From the NCBI RefSeq assembly GCF_000012985.1, contig NC_007645.1, positions 2,696,501 through 2,760,500 of the forward strand: a DNA stretch of 64,000 bases, written 5' to 3'. Source of the stretch: Hahella chejuensis KCTC 2396. GTDB lineage: Bacteria; Pseudomonadota; Gammaproteobacteria; Pseudomonadales; Oleiphilaceae. This document shows positions 50,984-63,251 of the stretch, piece by piece. A program made the position numbers and the translations under genes. Each line of letters begins with the position of its first letter. Position 1 is the first letter of the stretch. The notes under the pieces were generated by a model. It did not search any database and had not been told where the DNA came from. It was given only the letters and a program-made list of their open reading frames with translations.

Positions 50984-52024
50984 ATGAGCAAGACAGCAAA
51001 ACTGGGTCCTTTGATTATCGATCTTAAGGGGCTGGATGTTAGCGCGGAAGAAAAGGAACTACTGAGCCGGCCTATCGTGGGCGGCGTCATATTCTTCGCA
51101 CGTAATTACACTGATCCGCAACAGCTGGACGCACTAGTCAGACAAATCCGCGCAATACGACCGGAACTGCTTCTTTGTGTGGATCAGGAAGGGGGACGGG
51201 TGCAGCGCTTCCGGGAAGGGCGGACTTTATTGCCGGCCCCAGGAAAACTGCGTGCAAGCTATCAAGAAAATCCAGCAGCGGCCAAAGCAATGGCCACAGA
51301 GTTGGGATGGCTCACCGCCGTAGAGCTCAGAGAGCTTGATTTGGATTTCAGCTTCGCGCCGGTGCTGGATGTGGATTACGGCAAAAACAAAGTGATCGCC
51401 GACCGCGCTTTCGGCGATACGCCGACGATGGCGGCGGCGTTGGCGCAAGCTTTCTGGCGCGGGATGGGGGAGGCCGGTTGCGCAGGCGTAGGCAAGCACT
51501 TCCCGGGACATGGTTTTGTAACGGAAGACACGCATATAGAGAGCGCCCGCGACCCACGTGCTTATGAAGAACTGTTGGGCGCGGATATGCGGCCTTTTAT
51601 CGAAATGATTGAAGCTGGCATCGAGGCGATGATGCCCGCTCACGTTATTTACCCTGCTTGCGATCCGTCTCCCGCAAGCCAATCCAGTTTCTGGCTCACC
51701 CAGGTTTTGCGTGAGCGGCTGCAGTATCAAGGCGCCATTATCAGTGACGATATGGGCATGCAGGGGGCGGATCTGGAGGCTGAGGAAGATGAAAGCGCCA
51801 GCGTTGTCAGGGCGTTGCGGGCGGGCTGTGACTTGTTGATGGCGTGCAACAATCCTGAACGTTTACTCAGGGTCGCTGATCAATTGGAGTCCCTGCCTGG
51901 CGAGCTACTGTTTCCAGAGGATTCTCTGCGTCGTCGCCACAGTATGCGACGACGTCCTCAGGGGGCGGTGGACCCGGCGAGGCTGGCGCAGGCCCGTGAG
52001 CTGGCGCAAAGTCTGCGCCAATAA
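50984..52024 (+). CDS. nagZ: beta-N-acetylhexosaminidase NagZ
   Basis: A 346-residue glycoside hydrolase family 3 enzyme of normal length. It has CVDQEGGRVQRFREG near residues 65-79, the KHFPGHGFVTEDTH loop near 167-180 with the catalytic His-Asp dyad typical of NagZ, and the nucleophile Asp in ISDDMGMQGA near 250. NagZ removes GlcNAc from anhydromuropeptides in the cytoplasm during cell-wall recycling and so affects AmpC induction. It starts 44 bases after the L,D-transpeptidase. The hairpin repeat copy C follows 20 bases after its stop. Confidence 0.93.
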   Translation: MSKTAKLGPLIIDLKGLDVSAEEKELLSRPIVGGVIFFARNYTDPQQLDALVRQIRAIRPELLLCVDQEGGRVQRFREGRTLLPAPGKLRASYQENPAAAKAMATELGWLTAVELRELDLDFSFAPVLDVDYGKNKVIADRAFGDTPTMAAALAQAFWRGMGEAGCAGVGKHFPGHGFVTEDTHIESARDPRAYEELLGADMRPFIEMIEAGIEAMMPAHVIYPACDPSPASQSSFWLTQVLRERLQYQGAIISDDMGMQGADLEAEEDESASVVRALRAGCDLLMACNNPERLLRVADQLESLPGELLFPEDSLRRRHSMRRRPQGAVDPARLAQARELAQSLRQ

Positions 52025-52043
52025 ACACGATGAAATAGCATAC

Positions 52044-52162
52044 TATTAATCAGGCAGACAAATAGCTTCCTTCTATTTGTCTGCAACGACGTGGCTAGCC
52101 GCCGCGCAGGCGCATCCATGCGCCTGACTATTAACATGCCAATATCATTGCCATATTAATAA
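52044..52162 (-). repeat. MITE-like multi-hairpin repeat, copy C
   Basis: A 119-base element, nearly identical to copy A (32788-32936) in reverse orientation. It keeps the CAGACAAATAG/CTATTTGTCTG hairpin, the CAGGCGCAT/ATGCGCCTG hairpin, the ATGGCAAT near-palindrome and both TATTAAT ends. It lacks the 30-base segment that carries the ACAGGGCCTG hairpin in copy A. It fills the gap between nagZ and the MscS gene, ending just before that gene's ribosome site. Confidence 0.85.
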
Positions 52163-52179
52163 CGATAGAGGGGAAGGTT

Positions 52180-54067
<1,888 letters not shown>

Positions 54068-54071
54068 AATT

Positions 54072-54101
54072 AAAAAAAGCGGGGTATTTCCCCGCTTTTT
54101 T
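54072..54101. terminator. bidirectional terminator
   Basis: GCGGGG (54079-54084) pairs with CCCCGC (54090-54095). An A run before it and a T run after it serve the converging phosphorylase and csiV genes. Confidence 0.88.
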
Positions 54102-54134
54102 CGTCACGCCGGCGTTTGAGTCGTGCGCCCTGTA

Positions 54135-55001
54135 TTAGCCTTCCGTTGCGCCGCCGGTTGCGCCTTTCTCGGCTTCATTGTCTTCTTCGCCCGCCAAATC
54201 ACCCTCCGCTGAGTCTACTGAAGTTTGAATGCGGACATTACGGACCGGGATAATTTTCACCAGCACGCCTACAACGGGATGGTCCAGATAGTGAACCTCG
54301 CCGCTGCGCATACGACGTGATTGCCGGTTGCGGTAGCGCGCGACAGGCTCAAGGCCTCTGAAGGTTTCCTCCAGGAAAAGTTCGTCGCTGTCGGGCGCTG
54401 TTAGTTTTTCTTCTGGAGCGCTTTGCTGTAATGGCGAGAGCGCACTGGTTGCCCCCGCCTGCTCGGGAAACGGCGTAAACATCTCGTCCATGGCGCCGCC
54501 AGGTTGTTTCTGTCTCCATTCCACCAACGACAAATCAATGGTGGTGTGCAGATAGCGAGTGCGAGACAGGTTTACGACCCCTTCGATGCTATAACCTTCA
54601 CCCAGTCGCTCCGTATCCAAAATACGCACAGGCGTATCGCGGTTATAGGCGAGATTTGAGACCCAGGATTTGTGCCAGACAACCTGATATCCCGAGCGGC
54701 GGTCAAGGTTATTGGCGATCCACTTTAACAATACCTGGTTATCGCCAAGCGCCTGTTTTTGCAGACTGCTCAGTGGCGTGAAATCTACAAGAAGCGGTGC
54801 TTCAGGATCATAAGCGACGGGATAATATTCGAAATTCTCTTCCCCTTCTGGAACAGGGGTTTTGAACATGATCAGGTCTATCTGGTAAAGCCCTGCATAG
54901 GCGCTCAGGCTGGAAGACATGAGTCCGAAAAACAGTGTGAGGTAGAGTGCAACGCTTCGTGCTGAAACAGAGCAACGTTGAGGTGTTCGGCAAAATAGCA
55001 T
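54135..55001 (-). CDS. csiV: CsiV-family peptidoglycan-binding protein
   Basis: A 288-residue exported protein. A signal peptide covers about residues 15-36 (cleavage after AYA). The mature start GLYQIDLIMFKTP, the internal LLKWIANNLDRRSGYQVVWHKSWVSNL, and the C-terminal RRMRSGEVHYLDHPVVGVLVKIIPV are the family blocks. CsiV of Vibrio cholerae is needed for cell shape and activates the LpoA/PBP1a cell-wall synthase. The gene sits before mfd in the same order as in Pseudomonas. The last 30 residues are acidic and Gly-rich. Confidence 0.85.
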   Translation of the reverse strand: MLFCRTPQRCSVSARSVALYLTLFFGLMSSSLSAYAGLYQIDLIMFKTPVPEGEENFEYYPVAYDPEAPLLVDFTPLSSLQKQALGDNQVLLKWIANNLDRRSGYQVVWHKSWVSNLAYNRDTPVRILDTERLGEGYSIEGVVNLSRTRYLHTTIDLSLVEWRQKQPGGAMDEMFTPFPEQAGATSALSPLQQSAPEEKLTAPDSDELFLEETFRGLEPVARYRNRQSRRMRSGEVHYLDHPVVGVLVKIIPVRNVRIQTSVDSAEGDLAGEEDNEAEKGATGGATEG

Positions 55002-55129
55002 TTATTTGGACAACTTCTTTTGTTTTGTGATTTGGAAGGCGTGCGCCAGGGAATAAAAGCCAGGGTGAGTCGATATCGCCGATGGGGCTGGCCATCTATC
55101 AACAAACCCTCACAAAGTATACTACATTT

Positions 55130-55143
55130 CCCCGGCGCCGGGG
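55130..55143. other. perfect GC-only palindrome
   Basis: CCCCGGCGCCGGGG, 14 bases, 14 bases after the mfd stop and upstream of csiV. No T run is present on either strand, so it is not a standard terminator. Confidence 0.5.
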
Positions 55144-55156
55144 CCGCCCGGCGGGG

Positions 55157-58100
55157 TTAAGCGCGGGCGGGAGCGAAGGATTTCAGAAGTTTTTCCACGA
55201 ATTGCATACGGTCCTCCTTGTCCTCCAATGAGCGAGTGACGCGTAGCTTGGAGCCGCCGTCCAGTTTGTAGTGCTTGGGCTCGCGCTGAATGAGGTTGAC
55301 CAGCTTGATCGGCTCGATGGTGGTTTTAGCGTTGAATTCGATTACGCCGCCCTTGGCGCCAATATCAATTCTGGCCATGCCCAGCCTGTCGGCGGTCAGT
55401 TTCAAATGCGCCTGACGGAACAGGTTTTTGGTCGCGTCAGGCAAGAGACCAAAGCGGTCTATCATCTCAATTTGCATGGACTGTAACGCGTCTTCGTCCT
55501 TGGCGCTGGCGATGCGCTTATACAGAATCAGGCGGTTATGGACATCCGGCAGATAGTCGTCGGGGATCAAAGCGGGCAAGCGCAAATTGACCTCACAACC
55601 CTGGTCGATAGGCTGGGTGAGATCCAGCTCTTTGCCTTCGCGCATGGCTTTGACGGCGGCGTCCAATAATTGCAGGTAAAGAGTGAAACCTATGTTCTGG
55701 ATATGCCCGCTTTGCTCCTCGCCGAGCAACTCCCCGGCGCCGCGAATTTCCAGATCGTGGGTGGCGAGGGTGAATCCAGCGCCCAGGTCCTGCGCGCTGC
55801 TGATGGCGTCCAATCGCTTTTTGGCGTCCTCAGTAAGGTTGCGTGGCGGCGGGGTCAGCAGGTAGGCGTAGGCCTGGTGATGAGAGCGCCCGACCCGGCC
55901 TCGCAACTGGTGCAACTGCGCCAGGCCGAATTTGTCCGCGCGCTCGATGATAATGGTGTTGGCGGAGGGGATGTCGATACCGGTTTCAATGATCGTGGTG
56001 CACATCAGCACATTGAAGCGTTTATGGTAAAAATCCGACATGACCCTTTCCAGTTCGCGTTCCCGCATCTGGCCATGGGCGACAGCCACGCGCGCATCCG
56101 GAACCATCTCCTGCAGCTCTGAGGCGGCTTTATTAATGGTATTAACTTCGTTATGCAGGAAGAACACCTGACCGCCCCGCAAAATTTCCCGCAGCACGGC
56201 TTCTTTGATAATGCTGTTGTTGTGCTCCTGCACGAAGGTTTTAACGGACAGGCGTTTCTCCGGCGGTGTAGCGATAATCGACAAATCGCGCACGCCCTGA
56301 AAGGAAAGATTCAGGGTTCGCGGAATCGGCGTCGCGGTCAGGGTGAGTATATCGATGTTGGCGCGCAGAGATTTAACCTTCTCCTTTTGTTGCACGCCAA
56401 AACGATGCTCCTCGTCGATGATTAATAAGCCGAGGTTCTTAAACTGGATGTCTTTCTGCAGCAGCTTATGGGTGCCGACGAGAATGTCGACTTTGCCGTC
56501 TGATAGCTTGTCTTTGACTTTCTCTATATCGCCGGCGCTGCGAAAGCGAGAGATCAGTTCGATATTGATCGCCGTGTCCGCGAAACGGTCCTGGAAGGAC
56601 TGAAAGTGCTGCTGCGCGAGCAGAGTGGTGGGCGTCAGTATCGCCACCTGGCGCCCTGCGTGTGCGGCGAGAAATGCGGCGCGCATGGCGACTTCCGTTT
56701 TACCGAATCCTACATCGCCGCAGACCAGACGGTCCATGGGGCGAGGCTTCATCATATCCTGCAAAACCGCGTTGATGGCGGTGGCCTGATCTGGCGTTTC
56801 TTCAAACGGGAAGGCGGCGGAAAAGGCGCGATAATGCTCGTCCGGCGGCGGGCAGGCGTAACCTGTATGTAGCTCCCGTTTGGCGTAAATTTCCAGCAGT
56901 TCCGCTGCGCTGTCTTTGATTTTTTCCGCTGCCTGACGCTTGGCGGCGGACCAGCGATCCGTACCGAGTTTATTGATCGGCGCGAGCTTGTCGTCAAGTC
57001 CGGCGTAGCGGGAAATCAGGTGCAGAGAGGAAACCGGCACATAAAGTTTGGCTTCGTTGGCGTATTCCAGCACCAGAAACTCCTGCTTCTGGCCATCCAC
57101 TTCGAGTGACTGCAAACCTTTGTAGCGGCCGATGCCGTGATCGATATGTACGACCGGCGCATTAAGCTTCAGCTCGGTCAGGTTCTGAATGATGTTTTCC
57201 GGGCTTTCCTGCGCCCGCTTGCGCCGTCTACGCTGCAGGACTCTGCCTTCATATAGATCGGCTTCCGCGACAACCAGAATCTGGTTCTCGTTGTCAGCGA
57301 AGCCCTTCGCCAGCTCCGCTACTGTAATATTCCATCGCTCGTTAGAATTCAGGCACGCTTCCCAGGACTCCAGCAACGTGAGCGGTCTGCCATGTTCTTT
57401 GAACGTGTCCATCAACGCTTGTTGGCGTCCAGCGGATTCAGCACACAGGATGATCTTGTAACCGGTGTCCTGTTGGGCGCAATCAATGGCCTGTAATGGA
57501 TTCTCTTTCTTGGCGTCCAAGGCCAGATGGGGGAGGGGCGCGAACGGTTTGTCGGACTCCTCGGACTTGGCGCTGAACTGCGCGCGTGGAAACTGCTTCA
57601 ACCCTTCGAACAGCTCTTCAACCCGCAGATAGATATCCGCCGGAGGTAAAATGGGGCGTTGAATATCGTGGCGCAGATCTTCGTAGCGCTGCTCCAGATC
57701 TTTCCAGAAGTGCAGTGCTTTCTCATGTAATCCGTCGTAAAGGGCGAAACAGGCGTCCCTGGCGACATAATCCAGCAGGCTGGCGGTTTCGGTGAAAAAT
57801 AAAGTGAGGTAATACTCCAGTCCGGGCGTAGCAATACCACGACTGATGTCTTGCAACAACGGGATGTTGCGTGAAGCGCCGGGAAACTTCTCGTAGAAGT
57901 TGTCTTTGAACAACTGAATGGAGGCTTCATTAAGGGGAAACTCATGCGCGGGCAGCAGGCTGATTTCATCTACCTGACTGGCGGAACGTTGAGTCTCCGG
58001 GTCAAACTGGCGCAGAGTCTCGACTTCCTCATCAAATAAGTCGATACGGAAGGGCGCTTTGGAGCCCATGGGAAATATATCGAGAATCGATCCTCTGACC

Positions 58101-58606
58101 GCAAATTCGCCATGCTCATAGACGGTATCCACGCAGCGATACCCGGCTTGCTCCAGCTCAGATCTATAACTGTCTATCCTGAGCGGCTGACCTTTACGAA
58201 GGATCAGGGTGGAGCGTTGCACAAACTCTTTCGGCGCCAAACGCACCATGATGGTGCTGAGGGGAACGATAAGCAGGCCGCTGGCGCAAGTCGGTAGGTT
58301 ATGCAGGGTCTGAATACGTTGGGAAATAATGTCCTGGTGAGGCGAAAAAGTATCGTAAGGGAGGGTTTCCCAGTCCGGCAAAGTCAAAATTGGGGGCGTG
58401 CTCTCATTTTTTTTCGCATCCCCTAAAAAAAATTTTACCGCCGATTCGAGCTGATCCGCCGAGGGCATATCTGGTGTTATTACCACCAACAGGCGTTTTT
58501 GCTCTTTGAGCGCCTGCGCCAGAATGTAAGCGTCTGACTGTCCGACGGCCTGAGGCCAGTACTTGATAGTCGTTGAATTTGAAGGAAGTTGGCGCCGTTC
58601 TGTCAA
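55157..58606 (-). CDS. mfd: transcription-repair coupling factor Mfd
   Basis: A 1149-residue protein of standard family length. A UvrB-like N-terminal module is followed by the RNA polymerase interaction domain (about residues 470-540). The RecG-like translocase then follows, with Walker A GDVGFGKTEVA near 632, DEEH in LLIIDEEHRFGV near 733, and the TRG-type helix. A C-terminal UvrA-interacting regulatory domain completes it. Mfd removes RNA polymerase stalled at lesions and recruits UvrA. The minus-strand start MTERRQLPSN is preceded by AGGTGG. It is divergent from gap with about 200 bases between. Confidence 0.95.
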   Translation of the reverse strand: MTERRQLPSNSTTIKYWPQAVGQSDAYILAQALKEQKRLLVVITPDMPSADQLESAVKFFLGDAKKNESTPPILTLPDWETLPYDTFSPHQDIISQRIQTLHNLPTCASGLLIVPLSTIMVRLAPKEFVQRSTLILRKGQPLRIDSYRSELEQAGYRCVDTVYEHGEFAVRGSILDIFPMGSKAPFRIDLFDEEVETLRQFDPETQRSASQVDEISLLPAHEFPLNEASIQLFKDNFYEKFPGASRNIPLLQDISRGIATPGLEYYLTLFFTETASLLDYVARDACFALYDGLHEKALHFWKDLEQRYEDLRHDIQRPILPPADIYLRVEELFEGLKQFPRAQFSAKSEESDKPFAPLPHLALDAKKENPLQAIDCAQQDTGYKIILCAESAGRQQALMDTFKEHGRPLTLLESWEACLNSNERWNITVAELAKGFADNENQILVVAEADLYEGRVLQRRRRKRAQESPENIIQNLTELKLNAPVVHIDHGIGRYKGLQSLEVDGQKQEFLVLEYANEAKLYVPVSSLHLISRYAGLDDKLAPINKLGTDRWSAAKRQAAEKIKDSAAELLEIYAKRELHTGYACPPPDEHYRAFSAAFPFEETPDQATAINAVLQDMMKPRPMDRLVCGDVGFGKTEVAMRAAFLAAHAGRQVAILTPTTLLAQQHFQSFQDRFADTAINIELISRFRSAGDIEKVKDKLSDGKVDILVGTHKLLQKDIQFKNLGLLIIDEEHRFGVQQKEKVKSLRANIDILTLTATPIPRTLNLSFQGVRDLSIIATPPEKRLSVKTFVQEHNNSIIKEAVLREILRGGQVFFLHNEVNTINKAASELQEMVPDARVAVAHGQMRERELERVMSDFYHKRFNVLMCTTIIETGIDIPSANTIIIERADKFGLAQLHQLRGRVGRSHHQAYAYLLTPPPRNLTEDAKKRLDAISSAQDLGAGFTLATHDLEIRGAGELLGEEQSGHIQNIGFTLYLQLLDAAVKAMREGKELDLTQPIDQGCEVNLRLPALIPDDYLPDVHNRLILYKRIASAKDEDALQSMQIEMIDRFGLLPDATKNLFRQAHLKLTADRLGMARIDIGAKGGVIEFNAKTTIEPIKLVNLIQREPKHYKLDGGSKLRVTRSLEDKEDRMQFVEKLLKSFAPARA

Positions 58607-58808
58607 CTTTATATCTCCACCTTAAAGTCAAGGGGCATTCTACAATTGTTTCGTAAAATCACAACCAAACCCCGAAAACGTGATAGCCAGTCCACTTGTG
58701 TAAGGGCCTCGCAAAGCCCTGGAAAGCGTTAAAAATCAAGGAGCCTAAATTGCTTCGGATGTTTTGAAAAGGGATAATGAGCGCCCGATTTGCGCAGACG
58801 AGAGGTGC

Positions 58809-60287
58809 ATGAAAGTGAGTCAAGAAAAATTGGATGCTTGTTTTGGGGAATGGAAGGAACGCGAAACCGTCGCTGAAGCGATGATTCCCCTGATCGGAAG
58901 ACTGTACAGAAAATATAACGTCATCACATCCATATATGGTCGCCCAATCATCAACCGTTCAGTGATCGGCCTGTTAAAAGCGCACCGCTTTGTGCGTCAG
59001 GTGGCTGAACATGAACTGTCCGTGCACAATACTTACCCTATATTAAAGCTGCTGGACGAACTGGAACTTGGGCACGCTCACGTAGATATCGGCAAGCTCG
59101 CCATTAAATACGAAAAAATAAAAGACACGGTTGCGCTGGAAGATTTCGTGCGCAGCGAGCTGGACGAAGTGGTTGGGAAATGCGCCGTCGAGGGAAGTAT
59201 GGGGACTTCCGGGGAAAGCAAAGACGTCGTGTTGTTCGGTTTTGGACGTATCGGTCGGCTACTGGCGAGAATTCTTATCGAGAAAGCCGGCGGTGGAGCG
59301 AATCTGCGCCTGCGTGCGATTGTCGTGCGTAAAGGCAATGCGGAAAACGATCTGGAAAAACGCGCCAGTCTGCTGCGTCGCGATTCCGTACATGGTTCTT
59401 TCCAGGGTACGATCACCGTGGATGAGAAAGAGTCCGCTATTATCGCCAACGGCAATTACATTCAGGTTATCTATGCGAATAGCCCGGATGCAGTGGATTA
59501 CACCCAGTACGGCATCGACAACGCCATCGTTATCGACAACACCGGCGTGTGGCGCGATGAAGCGGGCCTGTCCCGTCACTTGGAGTGCAAGGGCGTCAAA
59601 GGCGTGCTGTTGACCGCGCCCGGCAAAGGCTCGATCAAGAACATCGTATATGGCATCAACAACCATTTGATCACTGCGGAAGATCGCATTCTTTCGGCGG
59701 CGTCCTGTACGACCAACGCCATTACGCCGGTACTGAAAGCGCTGAATGACGAGTACGGCATCAAAGACGGCCACGTTGAAACCGTCCACTCCTACACTAA
59801 TGACCAGAACCTGATCGATAACTACCACAAAGGCAGCCGCCGCGGACGCAGCGCGCCTCTGAACATGGTTATCACAGAAACAGGCGCCGCCAAGGCTGTC
59901 GCCAAAGCGCTGCCCGAGCTGGCTGGTAAGCTGACCGGCAACGCGATTCGCGTACCGACGCCGAACGTTTCTCTGGCTATTCTGAACCTGAATCTGGGGC
60001 GCGACACTTCCGTGGAAGAGCTTAACGGCTACCTGCGCGATGTGTCCCTGCACTCCGATTTGCAGAAACAGATTGATTTCGTTAACTCCCCTGAAGTGGT
60101 TTCCACTGACTTTGTCGGTTCGCGCCGCGCTGGCGTCGTCGACGCCCAAGCGACCATCGTCAACGGCAATCGCGCCGTGCTGTATGTTTGGTATGACAAT
60201 GAAGCTGGATACAGTGCCCAGGTAGTGCGCGTAGTGAATCAAATGGCGGGCGTCGCCTATACTGTTTACCCAAAAACCATGGGTTAA
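58809..60287 (+). CDS. gap: glyceraldehyde-3-phosphate dehydrogenase, long form
   Basis: A 492-residue protein starting at ATG 58809 with GAGAGG upstream (a TTG 15 codons earlier is less likely). The first 135 residues are an all-helical extension not found in ordinary GAPDH (about 330-340). The NAD-binding FGFGRIGRLLARI follows, then the catalytic Cys300 in SAASCTTNAITP, SYTNDQNLIDN and the C-terminal WYDNEAGYS. Pseudomonads carry a similar long GAPDH next to mfd, thought to favour gluconeogenesis or to use NADP. Its own terminator follows. The coenzyme preference cannot be read from sequence alone. Confidence 0.9.
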   Translation: MKVSQEKLDACFGEWKERETVAEAMIPLIGRLYRKYNVITSIYGRPIINRSVIGLLKAHRFVRQVAEHELSVHNTYPILKLLDELELGHAHVDIGKLAIKYEKIKDTVALEDFVRSELDEVVGKCAVEGSMGTSGESKDVVLFGFGRIGRLLARILIEKAGGGANLRLRAIVVRKGNAENDLEKRASLLRRDSVHGSFQGTITVDEKESAIIANGNYIQVIYANSPDAVDYTQYGIDNAIVIDNTGVWRDEAGLSRHLECKGVKGVLLTAPGKGSIKNIVYGINNHLITAEDRILSAASCTTNAITPVLKALNDEYGIKDGHVETVHSYTNDQNLIDNYHKGSRRGRSAPLNMVITETGAAKAVAKALPELAGKLTGNAIRVPTPNVSLAILNLNLGRDTSVEELNGYLRDVSLHSDLQKQIDFVNSPEVVSTDFVGSRRAGVVDAQATIVNGNRAVLYVWYDNEAGYSAQVVRVVNQMAGVAYTVYPKTMG

Positions 60288-60332
60288 AAAATAATCGTAA
60301 CGTTGGCCGTGAAAGGTTGACCAACCGGTTAG

Positions 60333-60361
60333 AAAAAGCGGGCCATTGAGCCCGCTTTTTT
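60333..60361 (+). terminator. terminator of gap
   Basis: GCGGGC (60338-60343) pairs with GCCCGC (60350-60355), flanked by A and T runs. Confidence 0.88.
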
Positions 60362-62048
<1,687 letters not shown>

Positions 62049-62051
62049 TGC

Positions 62052-63251
62052 ATGGGAATGAGAGAATTTCTTGACAAGATTGAGCCGCAATTTGAGAAAG
62101 GCGGCAAATACGAAAAGTGGTACGCGCTGTTTGAAGCAGTCGACACCATTTTCTATACGCCTTCCAAGGTAACCTCCGCCAATACGCATGTGCGCGACGG
62201 CGTTGACTTGAAGCGTATCATGATCACCGTGTGGTTCTGCGTATTCCCCGCCATGTTTTTCGGCATGTACAACGTGGGGTACCAGTCCAATACCTATCTC
62301 GCCGCCAACGGTCTGACAATGGACATGGACTGGCATGGCGTCATTATCGCCATGCTGGCGGGCAATGACGCCGCGAGTATTTGGGATAACTTCATCTATG
62401 GCGCGGTTTACTTCCTGCCTATCTACGCTGTCACCTTCGTTGTAGGCGGCTTCTGGGAAGTCGTATTTGCGACCATCAGAAAGCATGAAGTCAATGAAGG
62501 CTTCTTTGTTACCTCTATTCTGTTCGCTTTGGTATGCCCGCCGACCATTCCCTTGTGGCAGGTGGCTCTGGGCATCAGCTTCGGCGTCGTGATTGGTAAA
62601 GAAGTTTTTGGCGGTACAGGTAAGAACTTCCTGAACCCTGCTTTGACGGGTCGTGCGTTTTTGTACTTCGCCTATCCGGCGCAGATCTCTGGCGACGCCG
62701 TCTGGACTGCGGTTGATGGCTTTAGTGGCGCTACGCCCTTGAGCGTCGCGGCTTCAGGCGGAATGGACGCGCTTAACACCAGCATCACTTGGATGGACGC
62801 CTTCCTGGGGTTCCAGCAGGGGAGCGTAGGTGAAACCTCCACTCTGGCGATTTTAATAGGCGGCGCTGTGCTATTGGTTATGGGGATTGCATCCTGGCGT
62901 ATTGTCGCTGGTGTTTTCCTGGGAATGGCGGCGACGGCCACATTGTTGAACATGATTGGCTCTGACACCAACCCGATGTTCCAGGTGCCTGCGCACTGGC
63001 ATTTTGTGTTGGGCGGCTTTGCGTTCGGCATGATGTTTATGGCGACTGACCCTGTTTCCGCTTCCATGACCAATACCGGTAAATGGGCGTTCGGTATATT
63101 AGTGGGTTTGATGACGGTGCTGATTCGCGTGATCAACCCGGCCTTCCCCGAAGGCATCATGTTGGCGATTTTGTTCGCGAACCTGTTTGCGCCGTTTATC
63201 GACCATCTGGTGGTTCAGGCCAATATCAAACGGAGGCTGGCGCGTGTCTAA
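62052..63251 (+). CDS. nqrB: Na+-translocating NADH:quinone reductase subunit B
   Basis: A 399-residue membrane protein with about ten transmembrane helices. The flavinylation motif SGAT is intact, with Thr228 as the expected FMN attachment residue (GFSGATPLS). The N-terminal cytoplasmic stretch (residues 1-55) matches the family. NqrB carries riboflavin and covalent FMN and forms the main Na+ path. It overlaps nqrC by eight bases. Confidence 0.95.
   Translation: MGMREFLDKIEPQFEKGGKYEKWYALFEAVDTIFYTPSKVTSANTHVRDGVDLKRIMITVWFCVFPAMFFGMYNVGYQSNTYLAANGLTMDMDWHGVIIAMLAGNDAASIWDNFIYGAVYFLPIYAVTFVVGGFWEVVFATIRKHEVNEGFFVTSILFALVCPPTIPLWQVALGISFGVVIGKEVFGGTGKNFLNPALTGRAFLYFAYPAQISGDAVWTAVDGFSGATPLSVAASGGMDALNTSITWMDAFLGFQQGSVGETSTLAILIGGAVLLVMGIASWRIVAGVFLGMAATATLLNMIGSDTNPMFQVPAHWHFVLGGFAFGMMFMATDPVSASMTNTGKWAFGILVGLMTVLIRVINPAFPEGIMLAILFANLFAPFIDHLVVQANIKRRLARV

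Noticed and set aside
59259-60242. 327-residue open frame antisense to gap
   Set aside because: Codon-phase shadow of a well-supported gene, with no recognisable domain or ribosome site.
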